Positions 17,438-26,387 of a stretch of 64,000 nucleotides of DNA are shown here, piece after piece. Within the stretch, counting starts at the first letter, position 1. Each line of letters opens with the position of its first letter. A program made the position numbers and the translations under genes. The DNA is from Streptomyces spinosisporus (GTDB taxonomy: Bacteria > Actinomycetota > Actinomycetes > Streptomycetales > Streptomycetaceae). The notes below the pieces were generated by a model that was not told the DNA's origin, ran no database searches, and saw nothing but the letters and a program-made list of their open reading frames with translations. The stretch is taken from the NCBI RefSeq assembly GCF_022698145.1, contig NZ_JALDAX010000017.1, positions 1-64,000 on the forward strand, read 5' to 3'.

Positions 17438-18673
17438 TCAGGACGAGGTCGAGGTCTCCCTCGTGCGGGTCGCCTGGGCGGGCAGGGCCGGGACCGGCTC
17501 GCGGGAGACCGTCGAGCGCCACAGCTCCACGGCTCCGAGGACGCACGCGGCGACCAGCAGGCCGTTGCGCAGGACGAGGAGCGTGATGCCGAGGGTGTCG
17601 CTCGCGACGACGTGCTCGAACCAGACGGGGAACTCCAGCACCGTCATCAGGGCGGCCGCGAGGACCAGGCCCACGGGCAGCCCCATCCGGCTGCTGCGGA
17701 AGCACATGCAGACCGCCGCCGCGCCGAGCAGCCACACCATGTACTGCGGGCTGATCACCCGGCTGGTCGCGGTGAACATCAGCACCGTCACGAAGGCCGC
17801 GTCGGCGAGCGTGTTCGGCAGGAACCGCGTCGCCATCAGCCGCCACAGCAGCAGCCAGCCGAAGGCGACCCCGGTCAGGAACAGGGCGGCCGAGCTGACC
17901 AGGGTGACGTAGGGGCCGAGGAACTCCACCGAGCCGTAGTTCAGGAGCACCCGGCCGTTCCAGCCGAAGTGCCGGGCCACGTGGAAGACGAGGGAGCCCA
18001 GCGACTCCACCTCGGTGCCGCGGTCGCGCTGGAAGGTCAGGAAGGCGAACGCGCCCGGCATGGTCGCCGCGAACAGCACCGCCAGCGCGGCCACGGTGCC
18101 GCCCGCCCATCCCCAGGCGCCGCGTTTGCGGGCGCCGAGCACCAGCAGCGCCGGCCACACCTTCAGCATCGCCCCGAAGCCCACCAGGACACCCATCACC
18201 CGCGGGTGCCGGGCGCCCGCCAGCAGCCCGGCCACGGCGACCGCGGTGACCATCACGTCGTAGCGCGCGTAGACGGTCGGCCCGAGCAGCGGTACGCCGG
18301 CCACCCACACCCAGGTGCCGCGCAGCGTCTTGCCGGGGCGCAGGCCCGCGTACAGGAGCAGCAGGAGGACGACGAGGTCGGCGAGGAAGGCGAGGACGAA
18401 GAAGGCCTGCGCATACGAGAGGAAGCCCAGCAGGGCGGGGGAGAGGACCGGCAGCGCGGCCGCGGGCGGGTACTGCCAGGTGACGTCGCCCAGCGGGAAC
18501 GTGCCGTGCCGCAGCGTGTCGTACCAGCCCTGGTAGATCACCGACACATCGGTCGTGACGTCCGGGCCGGGGAAGACGAACACCTTGAAGACGAACAGCA
18601 GCAGCACCAGCCGCGTCAGGCCCCAGGTCCCCAGCAGCCCGGCCAGGGACCGCCTTGTACCCGCACTGTCCAC
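17438..18673 (-). CDS. GT87-family membrane mannosyltransferase-like protein (DUF2029)
   Basis: 411 residues, almost entirely hydrophobic with about ten membrane helices. An acidic motif follows the first helix (FPGPDVTTDVSVIYQGWYDTL), which in GT-C enzymes holds the catalytic Asp. WQYPP and YARYDVMVT match the GT87 family, whose characterised members are alpha-(1->2) mannosyltransferases using polyprenyl-phosphate mannose (Rv2181 in M. tuberculosis). GTG 18673 has a GGGG-type SD. It is divergent from the PimB'-like GT4 gene, the same partnership as in mycobacterial PIM/lipomannan loci. The Streptomyces acceptor is not known from sequence. Confidence 0.87.
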   Translation of the reverse strand: MDSAGTRRSLAGLLGTWGLTRLVLLLFVFKVFVFPGPDVTTDVSVIYQGWYDTLRHGTFPLGDVTWQYPPAAALPVLSPALLGFLSYAQAFFVLAFLADLVVLLLLLYAGLRPGKTLRGTWVWVAGVPLLGPTVYARYDVMVTAVAVAGLLAGARHPRVMGVLVGFGAMLKVWPALLVLGARKRGAWGWAGGTVAALAVLFAATMPGAFAFLTFQRDRGTEVESLGSLVFHVARHFGWNGRVLLNYGSVEFLGPYVTLVSSAALFLTGVAFGWLLLWRLMATRFLPNTLADAAFVTVLMFTATSRVISPQYMVWLLGAAAVCMCFRSSRMGLPVGLVLAAALMTVLEFPVWFEHVVASDTLGITLLVLRNGLLVAACVLGAVELWRSTVSREPVPALPAQATRTRETSTSS

Positions 18674-18779
18674 CGGAGCCCCTGCCTGTCCGTTTCCCGA
18701 CTTGAGGGGAACATGATGGCGTGCCTTGCTGTGAGCGTGCCACCGACGTGGCCGTGCCGAGTGGTGTGCGCCGGTTGGA

Positions 18780-18785
18780 TAGGGT
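18780..18785 (+). promoter_or_regulatory. -10-like TAGGGT, 8 nt before ATG 18794 (leaderless candidate)
   Basis: TAGGGT in TTGGATAGGGTCGG lies directly before the start codon with no SD between. It fits a leaderless transcript for the GT4 gene. Confidence 0.5.
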
Positions 18786-18793
18786 CGGCGCCG

Positions 18794-19936
18794 ATGCACA
18801 AGACCCTGATCGTGACGAACGACTTCCCGCCCCGGCCGGGCGGCATCCAGGCGTTCCTGCACAACATGGCGCTGCGGCTCGACCCCGAGCGGCTCGTCGT
18901 CTACGCCTCCACCTGGAAGCGCGGCCGGGAGGGCGCCGAGGCGACGGCCGCCTTCGACGCCGAGCAGCCCTTCACGGTCGTACGCGACCGTACGACCATG
19001 CTGCTGCCCACGCCGGCGGCCACGCGCACGGCCGTCGGCCTGCTGCGCGAGCACGGGTGCACTTCGGTGTGGTTCGGGGCGGCGGCGCCGCTCGGCCTGA
19101 TGGCGCCGGCGCTCCGGAAGGCGGGCGCCGAGCGGCTGGTGGCGACGACCCACGGGCACGAGGCAGGATGGGCCCAGCTGCCCGCGGCGCGGCAACTGCT
19201 GCGCCGGATCGGCGAGTCGACGGACACGATCACCTACCTCGGCGAGTACACCCGCTCACGGATCGCCTCCGCGCTCACGCCCGCGGCCGCCCAGCGGATG
19301 GTGCAACTGCCGCCGGGCGTCGACGAGAAGACCTTCCACCCGGCGTCGGGCGGGGACGCGGTCCGGGCACGGCTGGGGCTCGCGGACCGGCCGGTCGTCG
19401 TGTGCGTCTCCCGGCTGGTGCCGCGCAAGGGCCAGGACACCCTGGTGCTCGCCATGCCCCGCATCCTCGCGGCCGAGCCGGACGTGGCCTTGCTGATCGT
19501 CGGCGGCGGCCCGTACGAGAAGGAGCTGCGCAAGCTGGCGCGGGAGACCGGGGTCGCCGACTCGGTGCGCTTCACGGGCGCGGTGCCCTGGTCGGAGCTG
19601 CCCGCGCACTACGGCGCGGGCGACGTCTTCGCGATGCCGTGCCGCACCCGCCGGGGCGGCCTCGACGTCGAGGGGCTCGGCATCGTGTATCTGGAGGCCT
19701 CCGCGACCGGCCTGCCCGTCGTCGCCGGCGACTCCGGCGGCGCCCCGGACGCGGTGCTCGACGGCGAGACCGGATGGGTGGTCCGCGGCGGCTCCCCGGA
19801 GGAGGCCGCCGACCGCATCGTGGCCCTGCTCGGCGACGCGGAACTGCGGCGGCGCATGGGGGAGCGGGGACGGGAGTGGGTCGAGGAGAAGTGGCGCTGG
19901 GACCTCCTGGCGGAGAAGCTGAAGACCCTGCTCTGA
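18794..19936 (+). CDS. GT4 glycosyltransferase, PimB'-like
   Basis: 380 residues, GT-B fold. The N-terminal loop is TNDFPPRPGGIQ. The C-terminal nucleotide-binding half has VSRLVPRKGQD, a glycine-rich GGGPYE and the EGLGIVYLEASATGLPVVAG EX7E motif. These match PimB' (Rv2188c family), the GDP-mannose-dependent alpha-mannosyltransferase that adds the second mannose to phosphatidylinositol mannoside. Streptomyces make PIM-like glycolipids, so the role is plausible. The neighbouring GT87 and FadD15-like genes repeat the mycobacterial context. Confidence 0.88.
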   Translation: MHKTLIVTNDFPPRPGGIQAFLHNMALRLDPERLVVYASTWKRGREGAEATAAFDAEQPFTVVRDRTTMLLPTPAATRTAVGLLREHGCTSVWFGAAAPLGLMAPALRKAGAERLVATTHGHEAGWAQLPAARQLLRRIGESTDTITYLGEYTRSRIASALTPAAAQRMVQLPPGVDEKTFHPASGGDAVRARLGLADRPVVVCVSRLVPRKGQDTLVLAMPRILAAEPDVALLIVGGGPYEKELRKLARETGVADSVRFTGAVPWSELPAHYGAGDVFAMPCRTRRGGLDVEGLGIVYLEASATGLPVVAGDSGGAPDAVLDGETGWVVRGGSPEEAADRIVALLGDAELRRRMGERGREWVEEKWRWDLLAEKLKTLL

Positions 19937-19953
19937 GCCGACGCTCTGGCACT

Positions 19954-20000
19954 ACGGACGATGGCGCGGGTCCTCGCCGAGGACCCGCGCCATCGTCCGT
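19954..20000. terminator. Bidirectional terminator between convergent GT4 and acyl-CoA ligase genes
   Basis: A nearly perfect inverted repeat of about 22 bp (arms begin ACGGACGATGGCGCGGGT and end ACCCGCGCCATCGTCCGT) with a tiny loop at the centre (about 19977). It is one of the longest hairpins in the window. Confidence 0.9.
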
Positions 20001-20026
20001 GGTCGCGAGAAGGCGTACCAGGCGTA

Positions 20027-21823
20027 CTACTTCGCGTAGATCGCCTCGATCTCGCCCGCGTAGTCCTTCGCCACCACATTGCGCTTGAGCTTCAGCGACG
20101 GCGTCAGATGGCCCGACTCCTCCGAGAACTGGGAGGCGAGGATGCGGAACTTGCGCACCGACTCCGCCTTCGACACCGCGGCGTTGCCGTCGTCGATCGC
20201 CGTCTGGATCGCGGCCAGCAGGTCGGGGTCCTCGCGCAGCGACGCCGCGGTGGAGCCCGCCGGCTTGCCGTGCTCGTCGGCCCAGCGGCCCAGGAACTCG
20301 TCGTCGATGGTGACCAGCGCGCCCACGAACGGCCGCCCGTCGCCCACCACCATGCACTCCGCGACCAGCGCGTGCGCCCGGATGCGGTCCTCGATCACGG
20401 CCGGGGCGACGTTCTTGCCGCCCGCGGTGACGATGATCTCCTTCTTGCGGCCGGTGATCCTGAGGTAGCCGTCCTCGTCGAGGGTGCCGATGTCACCGGT
20501 GTGGAACCAGCCGTCGGTCAGCGCCTCGGCCGTCGCGGCCTCGTTGTTCCAGTAGCCCTTGAACAGGTGCTCGCCGTGCAGCAGCACCTCGCCGTCGTCC
20601 GCGATGCGCACCACCGAGCCGGGCAGCGGCTGGCCGACCGTGCCGATCTTGGTCCGGTCCCAGGGGTTGAAGGCGGTGGCCGCGCAGGACTCGGTCAGGC
20701 CGTAGCCCTCCAGGACCGTGAAGCCGATGCCGCGGAAGAAGTGGCCGAGGCGCTCGCCCAGCGGGGCGCCGCCGGAGATGGCGTACTCGCCCCGGCCGCC
20801 GAGCACCGCGCGCAGCTTGCTGTAGACGAGCTTGTCGAACGTCTTGTGCTTGATCTTCAGGCCGAGCGAGGGGCCCTGCGGGGTGTCCAGCGCCTTGCTG
20901 TACGCGATCGCGGTGTCCGCGGCCTTGTCGAAGATCTTGCCCTTGCCGTCCGCCTGCGCCTTGGCGCGCGCCGAGTTGTAGACCTTCTCGAAGACGCGCG
21001 GGACGCCGAGGATCAGCGTCGGACGGAAGGAGGCCAGCTCGTCGGTGAGCTGCTTGATGTCGGGGACCGTGCCCAGCTTGATCGGCGCCATCAGCGGGGC
21101 GATCTGCACCATGCGGCCGAAGACGTGGGCGAGCGGCAGGAACAGCAGGACCGAGCACTCGCCGGTGCGGAACAGCGGACGCAGCCGCTCCACGATGTTG
21201 CCGCACTCGGCGAAGAAGCTGCGGTGCGTGAGCACACAGCCCTTGGGGCGGCCGGTGGTGCCGGAGGTGTAGATGATCGTCGCCGGGTCGTCGGCCCGCG
21301 CCAGCGAGCTGCGGTCCTCGACCATGCCGTCGGTGACGCCCTTGCCGAGCCTGCGCAGCTCCTCCAGCGCGCCGGCCTCGATCTGCCAGATGTGCTTGAG
21401 GGCGGGCAGCCGGTCGCGCACCGCCTCGACGGCGGCCAGGTGGTTGTCCAGTTCCACGACGACCGCGGTGGCGCCCGAGTCGGAGAGGATCCACTGCACC
21501 TGCTCCGGCGAGCTGGTCTCGTAGACGGGAACGGTGATCGCGCCGGCGCACCAGATCGCGAAGTCCAGCAGCGTCCACTCGTACCGCGTGCGGGACATCA
21601 GGGCGACCCGGTCGCCGGGCTGGATGCCGGAGGCGATGAGTCCCTTGGCGGCCGCGTGCACCTCGGTGAGGAAGGCAGCCGCCGTCACGTCCTGCCAGGC
21701 ACCGCCCACCTTGCGGGAGATGATGGCGACATCGGGATGCTGCGCGGCGTTTCTCCGGACGATGTCGGTGAGATTGCCGTCCGCAGGGACCTCGTACAAA
21801 GCCGGAAGGCTGAACTCGCGCAA
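20027..21823 (-). CDS. Long-chain fatty acid-CoA ligase, FadD15-like
   Basis: 598 residues of the AMP-forming acyl-CoA synthetase family. The P-loop is IIYTSGTTGRPKG, the adenine-binding motif is EGYGLTESCA, the ribose-binding part is WFHTGDIG, and the C-terminal lid has GRKKEIIVTAGGKNVAP followed by the catalytic Lys region LKLKRN. The start is TTG 21823, supported by GAGGAG 9 nt upstream. It activates long-chain fatty acids for lipid synthesis or degradation. Mycobacteria carry the orthologue (Rv2187, fadD15) beside pimB'. Acyl preference is not predictable. Confidence 0.93.
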   Translation of the reverse strand: MREFSLPALYEVPADGNLTDIVRRNAAQHPDVAIISRKVGGAWQDVTAAAFLTEVHAAAKGLIASGIQPGDRVALMSRTRYEWTLLDFAIWCAGAITVPVYETSSPEQVQWILSDSGATAVVVELDNHLAAVEAVRDRLPALKHIWQIEAGALEELRRLGKGVTDGMVEDRSSLARADDPATIIYTSGTTGRPKGCVLTHRSFFAECGNIVERLRPLFRTGECSVLLFLPLAHVFGRMVQIAPLMAPIKLGTVPDIKQLTDELASFRPTLILGVPRVFEKVYNSARAKAQADGKGKIFDKAADTAIAYSKALDTPQGPSLGLKIKHKTFDKLVYSKLRAVLGGRGEYAISGGAPLGERLGHFFRGIGFTVLEGYGLTESCAATAFNPWDRTKIGTVGQPLPGSVVRIADDGEVLLHGEHLFKGYWNNEAATAEALTDGWFHTGDIGTLDEDGYLRITGRKKEIIVTAGGKNVAPAVIEDRIRAHALVAECMVVGDGRPFVGALVTIDDEFLGRWADEHGKPAGSTAASLREDPDLLAAIQTAIDDGNAAVSKAESVRKFRILASQFSEESGHLTPSLKLKRNVVAKDYAGEIEAIYAK

Positions 21824-22103
21824 GACTGCTGCTCCTCATAGGGCGCCGGCGCCACGACGTTGTGTGATGCGACGGGGGTCCACGGCTCGGGCAGGTACTC
21901 GGGTTTTCAGAGGTTGAAATCCTGAGTAGGACTGAACGGCCCGGACGTTACCCGCCGGTATGGCTTCTTCGACAGGGGGTCCCGGCGAGATGTTCCCTGC
22001 GTCACACAGGCTGGTGTTCCATTGCGTACGGTAGTCCACCAGCTAACTGACTGGCCAGTAACCGCAGGGTCACCCAGCACTGTTCACGTACACCGCACAC
22101 GCT

Positions 22104-22109
22104 TACCCT
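22104..22109 (+). promoter_or_regulatory. -10-like TACCCT, 8 nt before ATG 22118 (leaderless candidate)
   Basis: GCTTACCCTTG directly precedes the start and no SD is present. The 21824-22103 stretch upstream is the divergent intergenic region with the acyl-CoA ligase gene; I see no further gene in it. Confidence 0.45.
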
Positions 22110-22117
22110 TGATCGCC

Positions 22118-22915
22118 ATGGCATCCTCACCAGCCGGCAACCGCAGGACACGTGTTCATGTGGTCAGTGACGTCCATGGCAACGCCCGTGACCTGGCCGG
22201 CGCCGGCGAGGGTGCGGATGCCCTGATCTGCCTGGGCGACCTCGTCCTCTTCCTCGACTACGCCGACCACTCGCGCGGGATCTTCCCCGATCTGTTCGGC
22301 CGGGAGAACGCCGACCGCATCGTGGAGCTGCGCACCGCCCGCCGCTTCGAGGAGGCGCGGGAGTTCGGGGCCCGGCTGTGGAGCGGTATCGGCTCGGACC
22401 GCGCGGCCGTGATCGAGCAGGCGGTGCGCAAGCAGTACGCCGAGATGTTCGCCGCCTTCCCCACCCCGACGTACGCCACCTACGGCAATGTCGACATGCC
22501 ACCCCTGTGGCCGGAGTACGCCGGCCCGGGCACCACCGTGCTCGACGGCGAGCGCGTGGAGATCGGCGGCCGCGTCTTCGGCTTCGTCGGCGGCGGCCTG
22601 AAGACCCCCATGCGCACGCCGTACGAGATCGGTGACGAGGAGTACGCGGCCAAGCTGGAGGCCGTCGGCGAGGTGGACGTCCTGTGCACCCACATCCCGC
22701 CGGAGGTGCCGGAACTCGTCTACGACACCGTCGCGCGCCGCTTCGAGCGGGGCAGCCGGGCGCTGCTGGAGGCGATCCGCAGGACCCGTCCCCGGTACGC
22801 CCTCTTCGGCCATGTCCACCAGCCGCTCGCGCGGCGGATGCGGATCGGCGCGACGGAGTGCGTGAACGTCGGGCACTTCGCCGGGACCGGGAAACCGTGG
22901 GCGCTCGAATGGTGA
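22118..22915 (+). CDS. Calcineurin-like metallophosphoesterase
   Basis: 265 residues. Metal-binding motifs of the family are in order: DVHGN (residues about 17-21), GDLV, a GNVD variant of GNHD, THIPP (a GH-type histidine) and FGHVHQP near the C terminus. The fold is usually a phosphodiesterase or phosphatase. A charged insertion of about 50 residues (about 60-110) separates the second and third motifs. ATG 22118 is chosen because the upstream frame extension is not conserved-looking and a -10-like hexamer sits just before it. Substrate unknown. Confidence 0.87.
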   Translation: MASSPAGNRRTRVHVVSDVHGNARDLAGAGEGADALICLGDLVLFLDYADHSRGIFPDLFGRENADRIVELRTARRFEEAREFGARLWSGIGSDRAAVIEQAVRKQYAEMFAAFPTPTYATYGNVDMPPLWPEYAGPGTTVLDGERVEIGGRVFGFVGGGLKTPMRTPYEIGDEEYAAKLEAVGEVDVLCTHIPPEVPELVYDTVARRFERGSRALLEAIRRTRPRYALFGHVHQPLARRMRIGATECVNVGHFAGTGKPWALEW

Positions 22916-23041
22916 GGGAACGATGCCGGCGGAACGCAGGTGGGGGTGAAGTCCCCTCCTCACGTGCGCGGTAGCCTTCACGCTGCACACACGTGTGCAC
23001 GACGACCTCTCTACCGGCCCGCATCTGGAGGAGCCACGGCG

Positions 23042-23485
23042 ATGGCGGAACACACCAGCTCGAGCATCACGATCGAGGCGGCACCGGCCGACGTCATGGG
23101 GGTGATCTCCGACTTCGCCCGGTACCCGGACTGGACCGGCGAGGTGAAGGAGGCCGAGGTGCTCGCCTCGGACACCCAGGGCCGTGCCGAGCAGGTCCGT
23201 CTCGTCATGGACGCCGGTGCGATCAAGGACGACCAGGTGCTGGCGTACACCTGGACCGGTGAGCACGAGGTCTCCTGGACCCTGGTCAAGTCCCAGATGC
23301 TGCGCTCCCTCGACGGCTCCTACCTGCTGAAGCCGGCCGGGTCCGGCGCCACCGAGGTCACCTACCAGCTGACCGTGGACGTCAAGATCCCGATGCTGGG
23401 GATGATCAAGCGCAAGGCCGAGAAGGTCATCATCGACCGGGCGCTGGCCGGGCTGAAGAAGCGGGTGGAGTCCGGGGAGAAGTAG
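23042..23485 (+). CDS. SRPBCC (START-like) family protein, Rv2185c-type
   Basis: 147 residues. Start ATG 23042 follows GGAGGAGCC. The sequence opens with a strand and helix typical of the helix-grip fold (ITIEAAPADVMGVISDFARYPDWTGEVKEAEVL) and ends in a long amphipathic helix (MIKRKAEKVIIDRALAGLKKRVE). Such domains bind lipids or polyketides in a deep pocket. In M. tuberculosis the orthologue (Rv2185c) also precedes an ArsA-like gene. That linkage suggests a shared envelope-lipid role, which is inference. Confidence 0.88.
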   Translation: MAEHTSSSITIEAAPADVMGVISDFARYPDWTGEVKEAEVLASDTQGRAEQVRLVMDAGAIKDDQVLAYTWTGEHEVSWTLVKSQMLRSLDGSYLLKPAGSGATEVTYQLTVDVKIPMLGMIKRKAEKVIIDRALAGLKKRVESGEK

Positions 23486-23585
23486 CGGGTGGGGTTCGGG
23501 GGAGAAGCAGCGGGTCGGTCGGGGGAGCTGTAGCGCCCGCGCTGCACCGGGCGCCGCTCGCGCACGACCGCGCGCCCGCCTCCGT

Positions 23586-23591
23586 TACGGT
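23586..23591 (+). promoter_or_regulatory. -10-like TACGGT, 7 nt before ATG 23599 (leaderless candidate)
   Basis: TACGGT within CCGTTACGGTTCAGCGC; no SD between it and the start codon. Confidence 0.5.
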
Positions 23592-23598
23592 TCAGCGC

Positions 23599-24768
23599 AT
23601 GCGCACCATCCTGATCACAGGCTCCGGCGGCAGCGGTCGTACCACGATCGCCGCCGCCACCGCCCTGGCCGCCGCCCGCGAGGGAACCCGCACCCTCGTC
23701 CTGAGCGCCGACCGCACCGACACCCTCGGCGCGGCCCTCGGTGCGGCCGCGGGACCGGAGCCGAACCGGGTCGCCCCGGATCTCACGGCCTGGCGCCCCG
23801 ACGCGGCGGCCGGCTTCCGGGACGACCTCACCGCCTTCCAGGAACGCGCGGCCGGCGTCCTCGACCTGCTGGGCGCCGCCCGGCTGGACGCCGAGGAGGT
23901 CACACCCCTGCCCGGGGCCGAGGAACTCAGCTTTCTGCGCGCCCTGCGCGACGCCGCGCTCTCGGAGCGCTTCGACCTCCTCGTCGTCGACCTCCCGCCC
24001 GTGCCCGGCGCGCTCGCCCTGCTCTCCCTGCCCGAGGAACTGCGCCGCTATCTGCGCCGGCTGCTCCCGCCCGAGCGCCGGGCGGCCCGCGCGCTGCGCC
24101 CGGTCCTCGGCAAGCTGACCGGCGTCCCCGTGCCCTCGGAGTGGCTGTACGACACGGCCGCGCGCTGGGACACGGAACTGGCCGCCGTCGAGGCCGTGCT
24201 GGCCGACCGCGACACCGTCGTACGGCTGGTCGCGGAGCCCGGCCCGGCAGGCGCGGACGCCGTGCGCACCGCAGCCCTGGGGCTCGCCCTGCGCGGTCTG
24301 CGGCCCGACGTCGTGGTCGCCAACCGGGTGCTGCCGGAGCGGGCCGCGGAGGGGTGGCCCTCCGGACTCGTCGCCCAGCAGCGCAAGGCGCTGGAGGAGT
24401 GGCAGGAGTCGTACGACGTACGGCCCGTGCACCACCTCGGGCACGACCCCCGCGGCACCGACGACCTCGCCGCCCTCCCCGTCCCCGGCGTCAACGGCGC
24501 TGCCTCCACGGTCGAGTGGCCCGTCACCGACCGGCGCGCCGACGACGGTGTGCTGGTCTGGCGGATCCCCCTGCCCGGCGCCATACGCGACGACCTGGAC
24601 CTCGTCCGGCGGGGCGACGAACTCGTCGTCGCGGCGGGCCCGTTCCGCCGTGTCGTCAGGCTTCCCTCCGTGCTGCGCCGCTGCACCGTGAACGGGGCCG
24701 CGCTGCGCGAGGGCGAGCTGCGGATCCGCTTCGCACCCGACCCGGATCTGTGGCCCCGGACCCGGTGA
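23599..24768 (+). CDS. ArsA/GET3-like ATPase family protein with altered P-loop (Rv2184c-type)
   Basis: 389 residues. The N terminus is a deviant Walker A, GSGGSGRTT (residues 8-16), where Arg replaces the usual second Lys; the signature first Lys is also missing (ITGSGG). A Walker B-like LLVVDLPPVPG follows at about 132. The C-terminal part has an HSP20/alpha-crystallin-like beta domain (LPGAIRDDLDLVRRGDELVVAAGPFRRVVRLP), as in many ArsA homologues. It may be a membrane-protein or lipid-handling ATPase, or a degenerate one. It lies next to the SRPBCC gene as in mycobacteria. Confidence 0.87.
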   Translation: MRTILITGSGGSGRTTIAAATALAAAREGTRTLVLSADRTDTLGAALGAAAGPEPNRVAPDLTAWRPDAAAGFRDDLTAFQERAAGVLDLLGAARLDAEEVTPLPGAEELSFLRALRDAALSERFDLLVVDLPPVPGALALLSLPEELRRYLRRLLPPERRAARALRPVLGKLTGVPVPSEWLYDTAARWDTELAAVEAVLADRDTVVRLVAEPGPAGADAVRTAALGLALRGLRPDVVVANRVLPERAAEGWPSGLVAQQRKALEEWQESYDVRPVHHLGHDPRGTDDLAALPVPGVNGAASTVEWPVTDRRADDGVLVWRIPLPGAIRDDLDLVRRGDELVVAAGPFRRVVRLPSVLRRCTVNGAALREGELRIRFAPDPDLWPRTR

Positions 24769-24825
24769 AGCACATACGCCCGTTCGGGTAACGTCGTAGG
24801 GACGAACCGTAGTCAGGAGGTCGTC

Positions 24826-25323
24826 ATGAGCGAAGAGCTCCCCCCGTCCGACGCCGAGCAGAACGAGGCGGCCGACGAGGTGCGGGCGACCGACGCCGAC
24901 GCCTGGTCGACGGCGTGCGCCGAAGACCTCGCGGCGGAGAAGGCCCGCCGCCGCGCCGAGTACGGCCCGCCGCCGGGCTCGGCCGCCGAGGAACTGCGCA
25001 AGTTCGTCGACGCCGTCTCCGAGAAGCTGTCGTCCGTCCAGTCCCCGCTGCTCGGCTCCCTCGCCGGACCCGCCGCGCAGCAGGTGGTCAAGCAGGTCGT
25101 CCAGCAGGCGAAGGCCGCCGTCGAACCCGTCATCGAACGCAACCCGGACGTCTTCGACCACCTCGCCGCCGCGGGCAACGAACTGCTGGCCGCCTACCGC
25201 TCCGCGGTCGTGGCCCAGGAACAGCGGTGGACCACCCGTGCGACGGACCTCCACAAGGACCTCGACGAACGCCGTGACGGCGGCGAGGACACCGGTCCCG
25301 GACAGCGCATCGATCTGGACTGA
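24826..25323 (+). CDS. DUF5304-like conserved hypothetical protein
   Basis: 165 residues with AGGAGG before ATG 24826. It is acidic at the N terminus, then has a conserved DADAWSTACAEDLAAEKARRRAEYGPPPGSAAEELRK-like block (about 24-65) and long amphipathic helices (VVKQVVQQAKAAVEPVIE). No catalytic motif is visible. I recognise it as the small protein found between the ArsA-like and glucokinase genes across Streptomyces. The function is unknown. Confidence 0.75.
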   Translation: MSEELPPSDAEQNEAADEVRATDADAWSTACAEDLAAEKARRRAEYGPPPGSAAEELRKFVDAVSEKLSSVQSPLLGSLAGPAAQQVVKQVVQQAKAAVEPVIERNPDVFDHLAAAGNELLAAYRSAVVAQEQRWTTRATDLHKDLDERRDGGEDTGPGQRIDLD

Positions 25324-25433
25324 CTCCCCCCGCCGTCGGGCCCCGCCTGCCCGGACGCTGGACGCCAGGACTGTCACGGCAGGGCCTCGGGTACGGTTGG
25401 CCGTAGCGGGGCTCGACCGAAACTGAGGGATTC

Positions 25434-26387
25434 ATGGGACTCACCATCGGCGTCGACATCGGCGGTACCAAGATCGCGGCCGGTGTGGTCGACGAGGAAG
25501 GCAACATCCTCTCGACCCACAAGGTGCCGACCCCGGGCACGCCCGACGGGATCGTGGACGCCATCGCCTCCGCCGTTGAGGGAGCACGCGCCGGGCACAA
25601 GATCGTCGGCGTGGGCATCGGCGCGGCCGGCTATGTGAACCGGCAGCGCTCCACCGTGTACTTCGCGCCCAACATCGACTGGCGCCAGGAGCCGTTGAAG
25701 GAGAAGGTCGAGAGCCGCGTCGGCCTGCCGGTCGTCGTGGAGAACGACGCCAACGCCGCCGCGTGGGGCGAGTACCGCTTCGGCGCGGGCAAGGGCCACC
25801 GCAACGTCATCTGCATCACCCTCGGCACCGGCCTGGGCGGCGGCATCATCATCGGCAACAAGCTGCGCCGCGGCCACTTCGGCGTCGCCGCCGAGTTCGG
25901 CCACATCCGCATGGTGCCCGACGGCCTGCTGTGCGGGTGCGGGTCACAGGGCTGCTGGGAGCAGTACGCCTCGGGACGCGCCCTGGTCAGATACGCCAAG
26001 CAGCGCGCCAACGCCACCCCCGAGCGGGCCGAGATCCTGCTCGCGCTCGGCGACGGCACTCCCGACGGCATCGAGGGCAAGCACATCTCCATCGCCGCCC
26101 GCCAGGGCGACCCGGTGGCCACCGACTCCTACCGCGAGCTGGCCCGCTGGGTGGGCGCCGGTCTCGCCGATCTCGCCTCCCTCTTCGACCCGTCCGCCTT
26201 CATCGTCGGCGGCGGCCTCTCCGACGAGGGCGAACTGGTCCTCGACCCGATCCGCAAGTCCTACAAACGCTGGCTCGTCGGCGGCAACTGGCGCCCGGTG
26301 GCAGACGTCATCGCCGCCCAACTGGGCAACGGCGCGGGCTTGGTGGGAGCAGCGGACCTGGCCAGGGAGCCGGATCCGATCATGTAG
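25434..26387 (+). CDS. glkA: Glucokinase, ROK family
   Basis: 317 residues, the length of S. coelicolor GlkA. The ATP-binding DIGGTKIAAGVV is at residues 8-19, the active-site ENDANAAAWGE near 101-111, and the glycine-rich GTGLGGGIIIGNKLRRG follows. The ROK zinc motif CGCGSQGCWEQYASGRAL (about 167-184) is complete. It phosphorylates glucose with ATP. In S. coelicolor GlkA is also needed for glucose repression and interacts with the GlcP permease. TACGGT at about 25392 may be its -10, with a short leader. The SD is weak. Confidence 0.96.
   Translation: MGLTIGVDIGGTKIAAGVVDEEGNILSTHKVPTPGTPDGIVDAIASAVEGARAGHKIVGVGIGAAGYVNRQRSTVYFAPNIDWRQEPLKEKVESRVGLPVVVENDANAAAWGEYRFGAGKGHRNVICITLGTGLGGGIIIGNKLRRGHFGVAAEFGHIRMVPDGLLCGCGSQGCWEQYASGRALVRYAKQRANATPERAEILLALGDGTPDGIEGKHISIAARQGDPVATDSYRELARWVGAGLADLASLFDPSAFIVGGGLSDEGELVLDPIRKSYKRWLVGGNWRPVADVIAAQLGNGAGLVGAADLAREPDPIM

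Noticed and set aside
15111..18743. 1210-codon open frame on the minus strand
   Set aside because: It is a shadow of real genes on both strands, typical for GC-rich DNA where stop codons are rare; no motif or SD supports it.
15005..18793. Very long open frame on the plus strand running into the PimB'-like gene
   Set aside because: Only the part from ATG 18794 has family motifs. Upstream it is an out-of-frame shadow of the NlpC/P60 and metalloprotease genes, with Arg/Pro-rich meaningless sequence.
22940..23041. Upstream extension of the SRPBCC gene
   Set aside because: A clear GGAGGAG SD lies just before ATG 23042 and the extension has no family similarity.
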